Source of the DNA: Huiozyma naganishii CBS 8797
Lineage: Eukaryota; Ascomycota; Saccharomycetes; Saccharomycetales; Saccharomycetaceae
DNA: 64,000 nt
Direction: 5' to 3'
Assembly (NCBI RefSeq): GCF_000348985.1
Contig: NC_035934.1
Coordinates: 248,001-312,000, forward strand
Shown here: in pieces, positions 39,261 to 49,300 of the stretch
Layout: the number at the start of each line of letters is the position of its first letter
Position numbering within the stretch: the stretch's first letter is position 1
Translations under genes and position numbers: made by a program
Notes under the pieces: model-generated
Told to the model about the DNA's origin: nothing
The model's database searches: none
Seen by the model: the letters and a program-made list of their open reading frames with translations, nothing else

Positions 39261-39272
39261 GCTCATCTCATC
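39261..39272 (-). promoter_or_regulatory. PAC box upstream of BFR2
   Basis: On the minus strand this reads GATGAGATGAGC, a full match to the PAC element bound by Tod6/Dot6, 90 bp from the BFR2 start. PAC marks ribosome-biogenesis promoters, which fits BFR2. Confidence 0.75.
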
Positions 39273-39316
39273 GAATCCTGAAATTCTTCTTTTGAAATAT
39301 TTTTTTTTGCAAAAAC

Positions 39317-39326
39317 GAAAATTTTC
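39317..39326. promoter_or_regulatory. RRPE-like element upstream of BFR2
   Basis: GAAAATTTTC, close to the RRPE core AAAATTTT bound by Stb3, lies 45 bp beyond the PAC box. PAC plus RRPE in this spacing is typical of ribosome-biogenesis genes. Confidence 0.6.
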
Positions 39327-39516
39327 ATATTTTTCATTTCAAAATTTCCTGATTTGGAAATTTCTTCCGAAAAAGGAAATAAAAAAGTATTTATAAACCA
39401 AACAGGAAGCTGTTTCCGCATTGGGAAATACCTTCCCCAGAGTGACTACCAGTACGTAAGGAACAGCCTGGGCCCCCCCCAAGAGACACACAAACCGGGG
39501 CCCGTGCAGCACGAGA

Positions 39517-39547
39517 CGCCAAGTGTGGGCCCCGCCCACACTTGGCG
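39517..39547. repeat. Perfect hairpin with 14-bp arms in the BFR2/ATP5 promoter gap
   Basis: The arms CGCCAAGTGTGGGC and GCCCACACTTGGCG pair without mismatch around a three-base CCC loop. It lies about 225 bp before ATP5 and 345 bp before BFR2, next to a run of nine C (39472-39480). It could be a paired binding site for a dimeric factor or an RNA/DNA hairpin. Confidence 0.9.
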
Positions 39548-39558
39548 ATCCCTCCTCG

Positions 39559-39566
39559 ACCAATCA
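39559..39566 (-). promoter_or_regulatory. CCAAT (Hap2/3/4/5) box upstream of ATP5
   Basis: ACCAATCA reads TGATTGGT on the minus strand, matching the HAP consensus TNATTGGT. It lies 206 bp before ATP5, a respiratory gene that is expected to be HAP-controlled. Confidence 0.55.
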
Positions 39567-39771
39567 CGTTCGAGTATTTGTTGAAGTTTTTGGCTCCAAA
39601 ATTAAAAAAAAGGATTCCTTCGAAAGAAACAGTTTCTGTGAACAGTGGCTGCTGGGGTCAGAGAGGAGGGGATACTGCGGGGAGAAATAACGAATAGTTG
39701 CATTCTAGCAGGGCCGAGAACTCACAATCCACACGGGGGGACTCAGAAATATAAGTAGTGGTAGTGATAAT

Positions 39772-40377
39772 ATGTTGAGAACAATTGTGCGTCGTGCTAG
39801 TACAAGCTCTAAAGTGCACGGTGTCAGCGGCACGTACGCATCCTCTCTGTTCAATATCGCGTTGAAGCGGTCGCAGCTGCCATCGGTTGCTGAGCGGTTG
39901 GCCAAGTTGGAGTCTATAGTGACGAAACCAGCTATTTCTGCTACTTTGAAAAACCCTACTTTGTCTCACGGGGAGAGGTCTGCAGTGGTGAAAACTCTTC
40001 AAGAGCAAGTGGGTCCCGATGAGACTGTGGGGAATTTTTTGCAACTGCTTGTCGAAAACAACAGGCTAGGATTGTTCTCTGCGATCTACGAGGATTTTGT
40101 CACACTAAGTAACGAACACTCCGGCGTGGTTACTGCCAGTGTCACTTCTGCGAAACCGTTGGATGCCAAGTCTCTGAGGAGAATCGAGACTGTGCTGCGC
40201 AATTCGAAGTTTGTGAGTGGGAAGACTGGCGGTACACAAAACCAGTTGCAACTGGAAAGCATCGTTAACCCGGACATCAAGGGCGGTGTGATCGTAGAGA
40301 TCGATGACAAGACCATAGATTTGTCAATTGCCTCGAAGATCCAGAAGCTAAACAAACTGCTGGAGGAAGATATTTGA
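39772..40377 (+). CDS. ATP5: ATP synthase subunit 5 (OSCP)
   Basis: The 201-aa protein starts with a basic amphipathic presequence (MLRTIVRRAS) for mitochondrial import. The OSCP family pattern follows: GTYASSLFNIA near residue 20, the SENNRLGLF-like VENNRLGLF in the middle, and the C-terminal PDIKGGVIVEIDDKTIDLSIASKIQKL. OSCP joins the F1 head to the peripheral stalk. SUR2 normally lies beyond it in S. cerevisiae, but here MHR1 ends only 175 bp away on the opposite strand. Confidence 0.95.
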   Translation: MLRTIVRRASTSSKVHGVSGTYASSLFNIALKRSQLPSVAERLAKLESIVTKPAISATLKNPTLSHGERSAVVKTLQEQVGPDETVGNFLQLLVENNRLGLFSAIYEDFVTLSNEHSGVVTASVTSAKPLDAKSLRRIETVLRNSKFVSGKTGGTQNQLQLESIVNPDIKGGVIVEIDDKTIDLSIASKIQKLNKLLEEDI

Positions 40378-40552
40378 GTCGCCCATCAGCCGTGTCCCAG
40401 AGAGGAGAAGCTGTGTCTTCTTCCCAGCTGCACGTACGGAATAAACACGTTATCTATATATGGTCTGTATGTGATCCGAACCAAAATATATTCATACTCA
40501 ATAAACTACACAGAGCGGGCATTTATTTACAAGACGTCAGGCCCGCTTGCTT

Positions 40553-41170
40553 TTATACTTGATTGCTGAGCTCTTTTATCAAAGCACTCTCCTCCCGGAC
40601 AACGTTCCCCTCGCGAGGTATTTGTTCGTGTTGTATAGGGAATGGGAAGTCCTTTTCCTGCCAATGCGTGTCCTTGTTACCCATCCGCCACAGATCTTCC
40701 CAGAATATCGTTACGGGACCAATGTTGGGAGGCTCGGATCCTTGGGAGTCCCCCAAGTTTAGTTTCAGCAGGGATTCTCTTAAATCTGCCACTGCCTCTT
40801 GTCCGTACACTGGTCGGAATTGCCCAGAGTACCAGATTCTCTTATCCTCATTGAGCTTTCTCCACTTCTGCGCTTGGCTAGGGTAAAGCACATCCCTCAT
40901 GTACCTCAATCTGTTCAGATTTTGGTACAACTGGACCGCACTCTCATGACTACCTGTCCTAACCAAACACATCAACTTCCAAAGGTCTCTCCTACCTTCG
41001 GGCTTCTTATTATCCCAACACGGCCTTGGGTACCCCTTCTCAAGGGACTGCTTCGTCACTCGCGGGAACTGTGAGTAAACTACAGACCCTTTCTCCAAGT
41101 GACGAAACAAGTACACCTGTGGCTGGGAACCATGCTTCATTAGCCACTTGGCAGTACGAAACTTATTCAT
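40553..41170 (-). CDS. MHR1: Mitochondrial ribosomal protein/homologous-pairing factor Mhr1 (mL67)
   Basis: The 205-aa protein matches Mhr1 (226 aa), including VTKQSLEKGYPRPCWDNKKP, a conserved WYSGQFRPVY-type segment and IFWEDLWRMGNKDTHW. Mhr1 is a large mitoribosomal subunit protein also implicated in mtDNA recombination and copy-number control. The C-terminus is a little shorter. It is divergent from HDA2 with 217 bp between starts. Confidence 0.93.
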   Translation of the reverse strand: MNKFRTAKWLMKHGSQPQVYLFRHLEKGSVVYSQFPRVTKQSLEKGYPRPCWDNKKPEGRRDLWKLMCLVRTGSHESAVQLYQNLNRLRYMRDVLYPSQAQKWRKLNEDKRIWYSGQFRPVYGQEAVADLRESLLKLNLGDSQGSEPPNIGPVTIFWEDLWRMGNKDTHWQEKDFPFPIQHEQIPREGNVVREESALIKELSNQV

Positions 41171-41387
41171 CTCTTCTGTTTACGTCCCTGTCCCGCTGTA
41201 TTGTCTTTCTCCGCAACAAGTCCCCGGACCGCTAAACGTCCTCCTCCCCGCGTTCTCTTGTCGTAGACGTACATTAATCTAGTATCGTTAACATTATTAT
41301 TACTTTTATTATTATTATCTTGTAACAAGTCCCTCCAGTTATCACTCACAAGCAGTACGTAACATCACAGAGGGTACAAAACGGTCA

Positions 41388-43340
41388 ATGGCTAACACTC
41401 ACTATTTATCCGTGACGTTGTCTGAGTTCCAGAAGGATCTCGTTGAGATTCTTGTTGCGATGCACCAGAAGAACCTCCAGACGGAGTTGTACGGTTTGAA
41501 AGATGATCAATCTGCCGCTGCGGCATCCAAATCACAGTTGTCGCAACACCAACACTATGCATACCCACAGCTGTCATCCACGCAGATGACATACATGTTT
41601 GACTCACATATCAGAAACCTAGCGAACCACCCGTGTCTGTTGGTGGACCACTATATGCCACGACAGTTCCTCAAGATGGAACCCATCGCGAGACTGATCC
41701 AATCCTCCGGGAAATTTAATGTGTTACAACACTTGCTGTCCGTGCTGACAAACACTACAGGGACGGACTCTCGGCCATTGAAGATCGCACTTGTCGCGCA
41801 TAGTATCAAAGAGCTGGATATTCTGGAGGGGTTGCTTCTCGGACAACAGTTTCGATTGAAGAGGTTGTCCGGCACGTCGCTATGCGACGAGGGCCACGTG
41901 TTTGTAAGGCAGAATGATCTTTCTGAGGGCACTGATACGGGTACCATGGGCACTGTTGGCAGCAATGCCACTGGACCCATGGGGGACTCCTCAACAAGCT
42001 CATCAAACAAGAGCCCTCAGGCTTCATCTTCGATTTACACCAGAGACGATTACCATTACGACAAGACATCAAGAGCCGCGGGAGACACAGATTCGCGCAA
42101 CTGGCTGTTTCTCGCTACAACGAAGCATTTACTGCATAACGAATCACTCCTGCAACAGTATGACACAGACCTGATATTAGCCTTCGATCCGCTTTTGGAC
42201 ACAACGTTGAAAAGTATTCCGGTGTTACCATCGGGGAACACAATCCCAATTGTTAAGCTGCTAGTGAGAGATTCGCCGGATCATTATATTATGGCTAAGG
42301 GACTGGCAAACAGTACCAACGATCATGAGCTAGATTACAAGATATTAAAGGAGTCTCTGCAGTACTTTTTGAGATACAGAAAGGTCGATAGTAGCGCCAA
42401 TGACGATATCGACTACAAACGTTTTATCAGTGATGTGCTCTCCGCTTCCGATGACAAACACTGCGATTTACCGCTGAGGGTGGATGATGAACTTACAGAT
42501 GGTGATATAACAGCGCCGCAGTTTTACACCGATTTCGGAACTCGGAAAGACATTGTGGCATCCAATACAGTGTTCAACGTGAAAAATTACCAGAGAGAAC
42601 TAATGCAGAGGACTATGGATCGTTTACAGGACATTAACACACAGTTCCACTCTAACAAGGAAAAACTTGTTACAAGACAGCTCTTGGAGACGGAGAGACA
42701 AAACAAGCTGGATTTCTTGAAACACGATGGGGTGGGGGTCAACTTCAAGAGTCTGGAGGCCCTTCAGAAGGAGCAGCTGGATTCAGAGAAGCGGCTAGAA
42801 AGGGTCACCGCTGAACATGAGAAACTGGGCAGGAGGAGGGAGAAGCTAATGGAACAAGTAACTGCTTTGAAGAGACTCAGAGCTGATGCCCACGATCCCT
42901 TTAAGTTACAGGGAAAAATTACCGAATTTAAGGAGCAAATAGCCAAACAAAAGCAAGAGAGAAACCAACTGCTGGAAAAAAACTTCTCCCTTAACAGCAG
43001 AAGTAATGAGCTACGTTCGGACTATCAGCAAAAGTCGGCAGATGCAGCCGCGAGGTCGTTAGAACTGGCATCCCTAAAGAAGACTCAAGAAGAAGCTCTT
43101 AAGAGAAAAAATGGTCCACTGGCATCACAATTGAATTATCTGGCCCTTGTACAAACCCAAGCCAGTCTCAGGGATGAAGCAAGCCAGTGGGCAGAGGAGA
43201 ACAGCTTCCTCTCACAGTACACCAAGAAACTTAACGAATTGTACGAGACGAAACATACCACTAAGAAACCGGTTAAGCAATCGAAGAGGGGTTCTGGTAG
43301 GTATCGATCTACAAGATCAACCTCTCCAAGTTACGTCTAA
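41388..43340 (+). CDS. HDA2: HDA1 histone deacetylase complex subunit Hda2
   Basis: The 650-aa product has the Hda2/Hda3 design: an N-terminal SNF2-helicase-like fold without ATPase motifs, and a C-terminal coiled coil (about residues 400-570, with many Leu/Glu/Lys heptads) that dimerises with Hda3. The Ser/Gly/Thr-rich segment near residues 180-210 is a loop. The complex deacetylates H3/H2B. It is placed between MHR1 and DPL1 as in YDR294C-YDR296W; S. cerevisiae Hda2 is 674 aa. Confidence 0.92.
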   Translation: MANTHYLSVTLSEFQKDLVEILVAMHQKNLQTELYGLKDDQSAAAASKSQLSQHQHYAYPQLSSTQMTYMFDSHIRNLANHPCLLVDHYMPRQFLKMEPIARLIQSSGKFNVLQHLLSVLTNTTGTDSRPLKIALVAHSIKELDILEGLLLGQQFRLKRLSGTSLCDEGHVFVRQNDLSEGTDTGTMGTVGSNATGPMGDSSTSSSNKSPQASSSIYTRDDYHYDKTSRAAGDTDSRNWLFLATTKHLLHNESLLQQYDTDLILAFDPLLDTTLKSIPVLPSGNTIPIVKLLVRDSPDHYIMAKGLANSTNDHELDYKILKESLQYFLRYRKVDSSANDDIDYKRFISDVLSASDDKHCDLPLRVDDELTDGDITAPQFYTDFGTRKDIVASNTVFNVKNYQRELMQRTMDRLQDINTQFHSNKEKLVTRQLLETERQNKLDFLKHDGVGVNFKSLEALQKEQLDSEKRLERVTAEHEKLGRRREKLMEQVTALKRLRADAHDPFKLQGKITEFKEQIAKQKQERNQLLEKNFSLNSRSNELRSDYQQKSADAAARSLELASLKKTQEEALKRKNGPLASQLNYLALVQTQASLRDEASQWAEENSFLSQYTKKLNELYETKHTTKKPVKQSKRGSGRYRSTRSTSPSYV

Positions 43341-43496
43341 CCTCCTGTTGACACTCACCTCGAGCCTGTTCATCTCCCCGTAACTTCATTTAGTCGCATA
43401 TATATAAAAGCCATTTTGGAAATTATAAAGTTTTCCGTTGAATCCTTACTGTCAGGTATTCTACTTTGAACGAAAAGGGATACCACTGCAGCAAGC

Positions 43497-45221
43497 ATGC
43501 TAGACTGTTCCGTTGACTTGGTTAGGCTGTACAATACTGTGCGACTGTATGTCGAGGATTATTCTGGAACCTCGGAATTGCTGGTGAGCAAGTTTCTACA
43601 GTACGTGAACGATACGCCATGGTACTTCATGCTGAGAGATTACTTGTTCATTACTTTTGTATTCCGTGTTCTTGTAACGGTTTACCATACTCTGGTTTGG
43701 TACGGTATACGCGGTTCGTTACTGAACGTTTGGCGGGCTGCGTCTCGGCGTGTCTTCCAGTGGTTGCTGAACTCACCAGTGCTTAGATCGAGGGTTGAGA
43801 AAGAGGTTTCGAAGAGCAAGAAGATGATAGAGCGTGAATTGATCAAGGATGACGAGCGCATTAGTGATTTTCCCGAGTTGCCCGAAGAAGGTTTATCTTC
43901 TGATGTAATTTTAGAAGAGCTGGACCGACTTAAGACGTTTTTGCCGCACTCCAAATGGGAAGACGGGAAAGTTTCAGGTGCAGTCTACCATGGTGGTTCA
44001 GATTTGATCCACCTACAAAGCCAGGCGTTTGAAAAGTACTGTGTGGCAAACCAACTACACCCAGACGTGTTCCCCGCAGTGCGGAAGATGGAGGCCGAGG
44101 TGGTTGCTATGACGTTAAGGATATTCCATGCCCCTGAAGAGACCGGGTGTGGGACGACTACCTCCGGTGGTACTGAGTCCCTGCTTTTGGCCTGTTTGAG
44201 TGCCAAGATGTTTGGTTTGAGACACAAGGGGATCACAGAACCGGAGATGATTGTGCCAGTCACTGCTCATGCAGGGTTTGACAAGGCGGCGTACTATTTT
44301 GGGATCAAATTGCATCACGTCGAGTTGGATCCAGTGACTTTCAAAGTGGATTTGAGGAAAGTTCGTAGGTTTATTACCAAGAACACTGTTTTGTTGGCCG
44401 GGTCTATGCCCAATTTCCCACATGGGATCGACGACGATATCGTTGGGTTGGGGAAATTAGCACAGAGTTACAACATCCCATTGCACGTCGACTGCTGTCT
44501 CGGGTCTTTCATTGTGGCATTTGCTGAGGAGGCAGGTTTCACTGACGTGCCCCTATTTGATTTCAGAGTCCCCGGTGTGACATCTATCTCTTGTGACACA
44601 CACAAGTACGGGTTTGCTCCAAAGGGTTCCTCAGTTTTGATGTACCGTAACGAGGATTTAAGAATGCATCAGTACTACGTGAACACTGAGTGGACGGGCG
44701 GTCTGTATGGGTCCCCGACACTGGCTGGGTCCAGACCTGGGGCGCTAGTCGTCGGATGTTGGGCCACGATGGTCCACATGGGTCAAGCTGGGTACATTAA
44801 GTCTGCGAGAGACATCTTGCAGGGGGCACGTAATCTGAGAGAGTACATTGAGGAGCGACTTCCAGCTTTGCAAATCATTGGGAACCCTCGGTTCTCTGTT
44901 GTTGCCTTTACTTCGAAGAGTCTCGACGTCTACGAGTTGTCGGACAAACTATCCAAGCGTGGGTGGCACCTGAGCACGTTACAGAAACCAGCTGCATTGC
45001 ACTTAGCGGTAACGCAGTTGTCCGTACACTCAATCGACCAGCTATGCAAAGAGCTGACAGAGGTGGTGGAGGAGATATCGGCGAACACAGACTCCAAACC
45101 GTCCTCAGATGGTACTTCTGCCCTATACGGTGTTGCTGGCAGTGTTAAGACGACAGGGATTGCAGACAAGTTAGTCGTTAGTTTCCTGGATGCTCTTTAC
45201 AAACTGAAACGGAGTGAATGA
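43497..45221 (+). CDS. DPL1: Dihydrosphingosine-1-phosphate lyase Dpl1
   Basis: The 574-aa PLP enzyme has one N-terminal membrane anchor (about residues 45-70), then the group II decarboxylase-like fold. The PLP lysine is K370 in SCDTHKYGFAPKGSS. GGTESLLLA and HVDCCLGSF are further family signatures. It cleaves long-chain-base phosphates to a fatty aldehyde and ethanolamine phosphate, the exit step from sphingolipids in the ER. Length agrees with S. cerevisiae Dpl1 (589 aa). Confidence 0.96.
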   Translation: MLDCSVDLVRLYNTVRLYVEDYSGTSELLVSKFLQYVNDTPWYFMLRDYLFITFVFRVLVTVYHTLVWYGIRGSLLNVWRAASRRVFQWLLNSPVLRSRVEKEVSKSKKMIERELIKDDERISDFPELPEEGLSSDVILEELDRLKTFLPHSKWEDGKVSGAVYHGGSDLIHLQSQAFEKYCVANQLHPDVFPAVRKMEAEVVAMTLRIFHAPEETGCGTTTSGGTESLLLACLSAKMFGLRHKGITEPEMIVPVTAHAGFDKAAYYFGIKLHHVELDPVTFKVDLRKVRRFITKNTVLLAGSMPNFPHGIDDDIVGLGKLAQSYNIPLHVDCCLGSFIVAFAEEAGFTDVPLFDFRVPGVTSISCDTHKYGFAPKGSSVLMYRNEDLRMHQYYVNTEWTGGLYGSPTLAGSRPGALVVGCWATMVHMGQAGYIKSARDILQGARNLREYIEERLPALQIIGNPRFSVVAFTSKSLDVYELSDKLSKRGWHLSTLQKPAALHLAVTQLSVHSIDQLCKELTEVVEEISANTDSKPSSDGTSALYGVAGSVKTTGIADKLVVSFLDALYKLKRSE

Positions 45222-45387
45222 TTTATGGCCCGCCCTTGCTGACTCGTAGAAAGAAAAACCGTGCAGCGCGGTATCAAGAAATGTAACTTTTGTATAGGAC
45301 TCCAAATGTAGGTGGCACCTGGGAGCTCTCCCGTACATCATAGACTACTCGTCCCGATCAGCCTATCTCACATCATCATCTTCGATG

Positions 45388-46369
45388 ATCCGGGTAAAAT
45401 TGCTTGTTTGAAGGGGAGGCTTTTTTAAAGATCTGAATTTGAAGAAAAAGAAGGAGACGGGGGCGGGGGGAGAACAGAACGAATAAGTTCTTTTGCAGTG
45501 ATATCTTCTCGGAAATTGGACTATTACATAAGGGTTTTCTCTCTCCCGTTTACACTGATCTTTCTCAAGGCCACTCAATTGCATTATCAAGAGCTCTTTC
45601 CCCCCGAGTAACTGAGTGTTTTCCCCTTCCGCCCCCCTCCACTCTTTTTTTGTCAATTCTAATACTTGCAACACGCATATATTGTCACCTTCTCATACTA
45701 TCTGAGAAACTACACTCTTTCCCATTCTTTTGAAGTGAGCTTAAAGACCGTGCGTGTAGAGTGCCCCCACAAGATAATCACAATTCTACACAAGACAGCA
45801 AAAAAGGGGTCTACCATATACCTGCTGATTTAATTGATTGATTTGACTGATTTGGTCAACTTCGCCGCGGCTCACTCTCCTAGGGACCCAAACAATAATC
45901 CCCGCACAAGCCCACGCCGCTTATCTTCACTTTCTGTCGCCTCCTCTTTCGGTCAAACCGGTTCCATCTGAGACAAGAAAGAAACCTCGAGACCCCCACT
46001 AAGCAGCGAACAATCTCTCTGAGGTAATAAGAAAAAACAGAGTTAAAATTAACCCGGAAAGAGAGAAAAAGCAAAGAGAGAAGTAAAAGTCTAAAAATAG
46101 AACTCTGATCTGTTGTTCTTCTTTTTTTTGGTATTTTGTCTTCCGCACAATCTCTCTCTGTGATTCCGTCGTTTCTTTGTTCTTTTCCCCCTTCCAGTCT
46201 ACGAGAACGTCATTTGATACCGAGATCCGTTTGCAATCTTCCCTGATTTAAAAGGATATCACAAGTTAGGGAAAAAAAAATTTAAAAAAGAAGATAGGAA
46301 CTGGAACATACAAAGTTCTTACGTTTCTTCTTCTTCTACTCTTTCTAGTTCAGTCATCCAACAGGCAGC
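45388..46369 (+). promoter_or_regulatory. ATG-free upstream region/leader of SSD1
   Basis: Between an ATG at 45385 and the SSD1 start at 46370 there is no ATG on the plus strand in any frame, 982 bp in which roughly 14-15 would be expected by chance. The stretch is rich in C/T runs and short A-rich tracts. The simplest reading is a very long transcribed 5' leader kept clear of upstream start codons. Octamers fitting the reported Ssd1 RNA motif CNYTCNYT occur at 45640, 45713, 45723 and 46152. Confidence 0.6.
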
Positions 46370-49300
46370 ATGTCTGCTTACAACAACAACAATAACAACA
46401 GCCAGCAGAACGATAACGTTTACGTTCCTGCACACGGCAGTGGTAACGGCAACGGTGGTCGCAATGCTCCTAAACAGATTCATGTTGCGCACAGAAGATC
46501 ACAGAGTGAACTGACCAATCTCATGATCGAGCAGCTGACTTTACAGAAGCAACTTGAACTCGTTCAGCAGCAACAGCAGCAGTTGCTTGCGCAGCAACCG
46601 CAATTGGCACAGCAAACACAGCAGTACGGCAATACCGCTGGTCCAGTTCCACCCTTTGTCCCTCCTAACCCTCACTACTCCTCGAACTACGGCAATTCGC
46701 CCAGTTACAATAATAATAATAATAACACTCAAAACAGGAGCAGATCTCACTCAAGAAATAATTCCGCTTACTACACTGACTACAATAACAATAACAGTAA
46801 CAATAGTACTGGTGCAAATAGTAACACTTTGAATCCAAATTCTCACAGGAAGACAGGTTCTCAGTCGAGTAACTACGGTCATGCAAGAAGGCACTCACTA
46901 CAGTTGAACGAGGCCAAGAAGGCGGCCGCAGAGGAACAAGCGAAGAGAACAGGTGTAGAGTTCAATGCAGGTGGGGTCAGCGTCACTGTGGAGGACACCT
47001 CTACTCCAGATTTGGCACCACCAGCAGCACCATCAGCACAGACTAACGAGCAATCTAACTTCCAATTCCCGCCACCAAGTAACCCTACGTACGGGGACCA
47101 CCGTCGCAGTAACTCAAATCTGGCACCGTCTACTTTTAGGTTCCCTCCCAGTAATACAGCCGGTACACCTTCCAAGGACGATGATTTTATCTTAACTTCA
47201 TCCACACATCGCAGAACAAGGACAAGAAACAGCGAGTTCTCCCCAGGTATCCACTCAAATTGGAGAACGCAGTCGCAAACACAGCAACAGATACAGCAAT
47301 CCTTCCCCTATCAACAACAACAGCCCCAACAACAACAACCACAGCAGCAGCAGCAGCAATCGCCATTCCGTCATAATAAGTCCAACTCTAGAGACTACAA
47401 CTCATTCAGTACTCTGGAGCCACCAGCATTTTTCCAGGGGCACAGACAGCGGAACTCGAACTCGTCGGTACACAGTTTCCAATCCAACGGTGGTGGGAAC
47501 TCAAACTCCCAGTCAAACACCCGTAAGTCACTATTCGCACCCTACTTGCCACAGGCTAATATCCCTCAGTTGATAGAAGAGGGCAGGTTGGTAGCAGGTA
47601 TCTTGAGGGTTAACAAGAAGAACAGATCCGATGCCTGGGTTTCTACAGACGGGGCCCTAGATGCTGACATCTACATCTGTGGTTCAAAGGATCGTAACAG
47701 GGCCTTGGAGGGTGATCTTGTTGCGGTGGAACTGTTGGTCGTTGATGAAGTCTGGGATTCAAAGAGAGAAAAGGAGGAGAAGAAGAGAAGAAAGGACGCA
47801 GCCTCACTACAGCAGGACCTCTCGTCTTTGAGCGTCAACGACGACTATCATAACGATGCATCTGCCTCAACTGCGACTGGGACCACTACAACCAGCGCCC
47901 TCACGCCAACTAGATCAATGCACGGCGATGATCACGTCATCTCGACAAACAATATGGGGTCCCCAACAAAGGGAGGTGGCCTAAAGAGGAAGGGTTCCTT
48001 AAAGCAACGTCCTACACAGAAGAAGAACGATGACGTGGAAGTCGAGGGCCAATCGCTACTATTGGTCGAGGAGGAAGAGATCAACGACAAATTCAAACCC
48101 CTGTATGCTGGCCACGTTGTTGCCGTGCTAGACCGTATCCCGGGGCAACTGTTCAGCGGTACTCTGGGTCTGTTGAGACCATCTCAGCAGGTCAATAAGA
48201 ACAAGAACGATGACTCTCACGAGTCTTCTAACAGACCACAGCAGGCTCCAAAAATTGCTTGGTTTAAACCTACAGATAAGAAGGTCCCCCTGATCGCTAT
48301 ACCCACAGAGTTGGCACCAAGGGATTTTGTGGAGAATGCCGACAAATACTCCGACAGGCTATTCGTAGCATCGATTAAGCGTTGGCCGATCACTTCTTTG
48401 CACCCGTTCGGTATTCTAGTCTCTGAATTAGGTGAAATCAATGACCCAAACACTGAGATTGATTCCATATTGAGAGATAACAACTTCTTGTCGAATGAAT
48501 ATTTGGACCCAAGAGACCCGACTCATGAAAAAGCAACCTACCAGCCTTTCCCAATTAGTGAGGAGAACTGGGCAAAGAGGCACAGATTGATCAACGAAAA
48601 TATCACAGCTGTCATCCACAACGGCCAGATATCAGAATTTGCTCTCCACATCACGGAAAATCCTGAATCTGGGACTATTGAGTTAGGTTGTCACGTTGTT
48701 GACGTAACTGCTGAAATTGAGGCCAACTCATCTCTGGATAGGAGAGCGAGAAAGAGATCTACCGCAGTTTTCATGCCTCAGAAAGTTGTACATTTGCTAC
48801 CACACGCTTTGAACGCCGCTTTAACTCTACAACAGGGTAAAGAGTCGCCAACAATCTCCGTCATTTACACGCTGGATATGAAAACTTTGAAAGTTAAATC
48901 GACCTGGATAGGAGAGACCAACATTACCCCCCACCGGGTGGTAACTTTGGAGGATATCGATACAGCTCTAATTGATGGAGAACACGGCGATAAACAAATT
49001 TCGTTGATGGAGGAGGTCGCTACAGCGTTATACGCGCAGAGAATTGGTTTGCCCGGTGCTAAGTTACAGCCTACCATGTCTCTCTTTGAAAGCTTGGATG
49101 ATGAGAAGGTCAAAGTTGACTTGAATATTTTCGACAGGACGCTTGCGTTCACTGTCATCAACGAGATACAACGCAAAGTCAACAGTACTGTTGCAGAAAG
49201 GATATATTCAAAATTAGGCGATAACTCGTTCTTGAGAAGGCAGCCGCAACCAATCTTGACCAAATTGACTTCTTTCAAGAAAAAAGTCCAAAAGCTTGGT

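Noticed and set aside
39340..39400. TTCCGAAAAAGGAAA considered as CDEIII of a centromere
   Set aside because: It lies in the BFR2/ATP5 promoter gap with no CDEI at the right distance and does not fit the full consensus.
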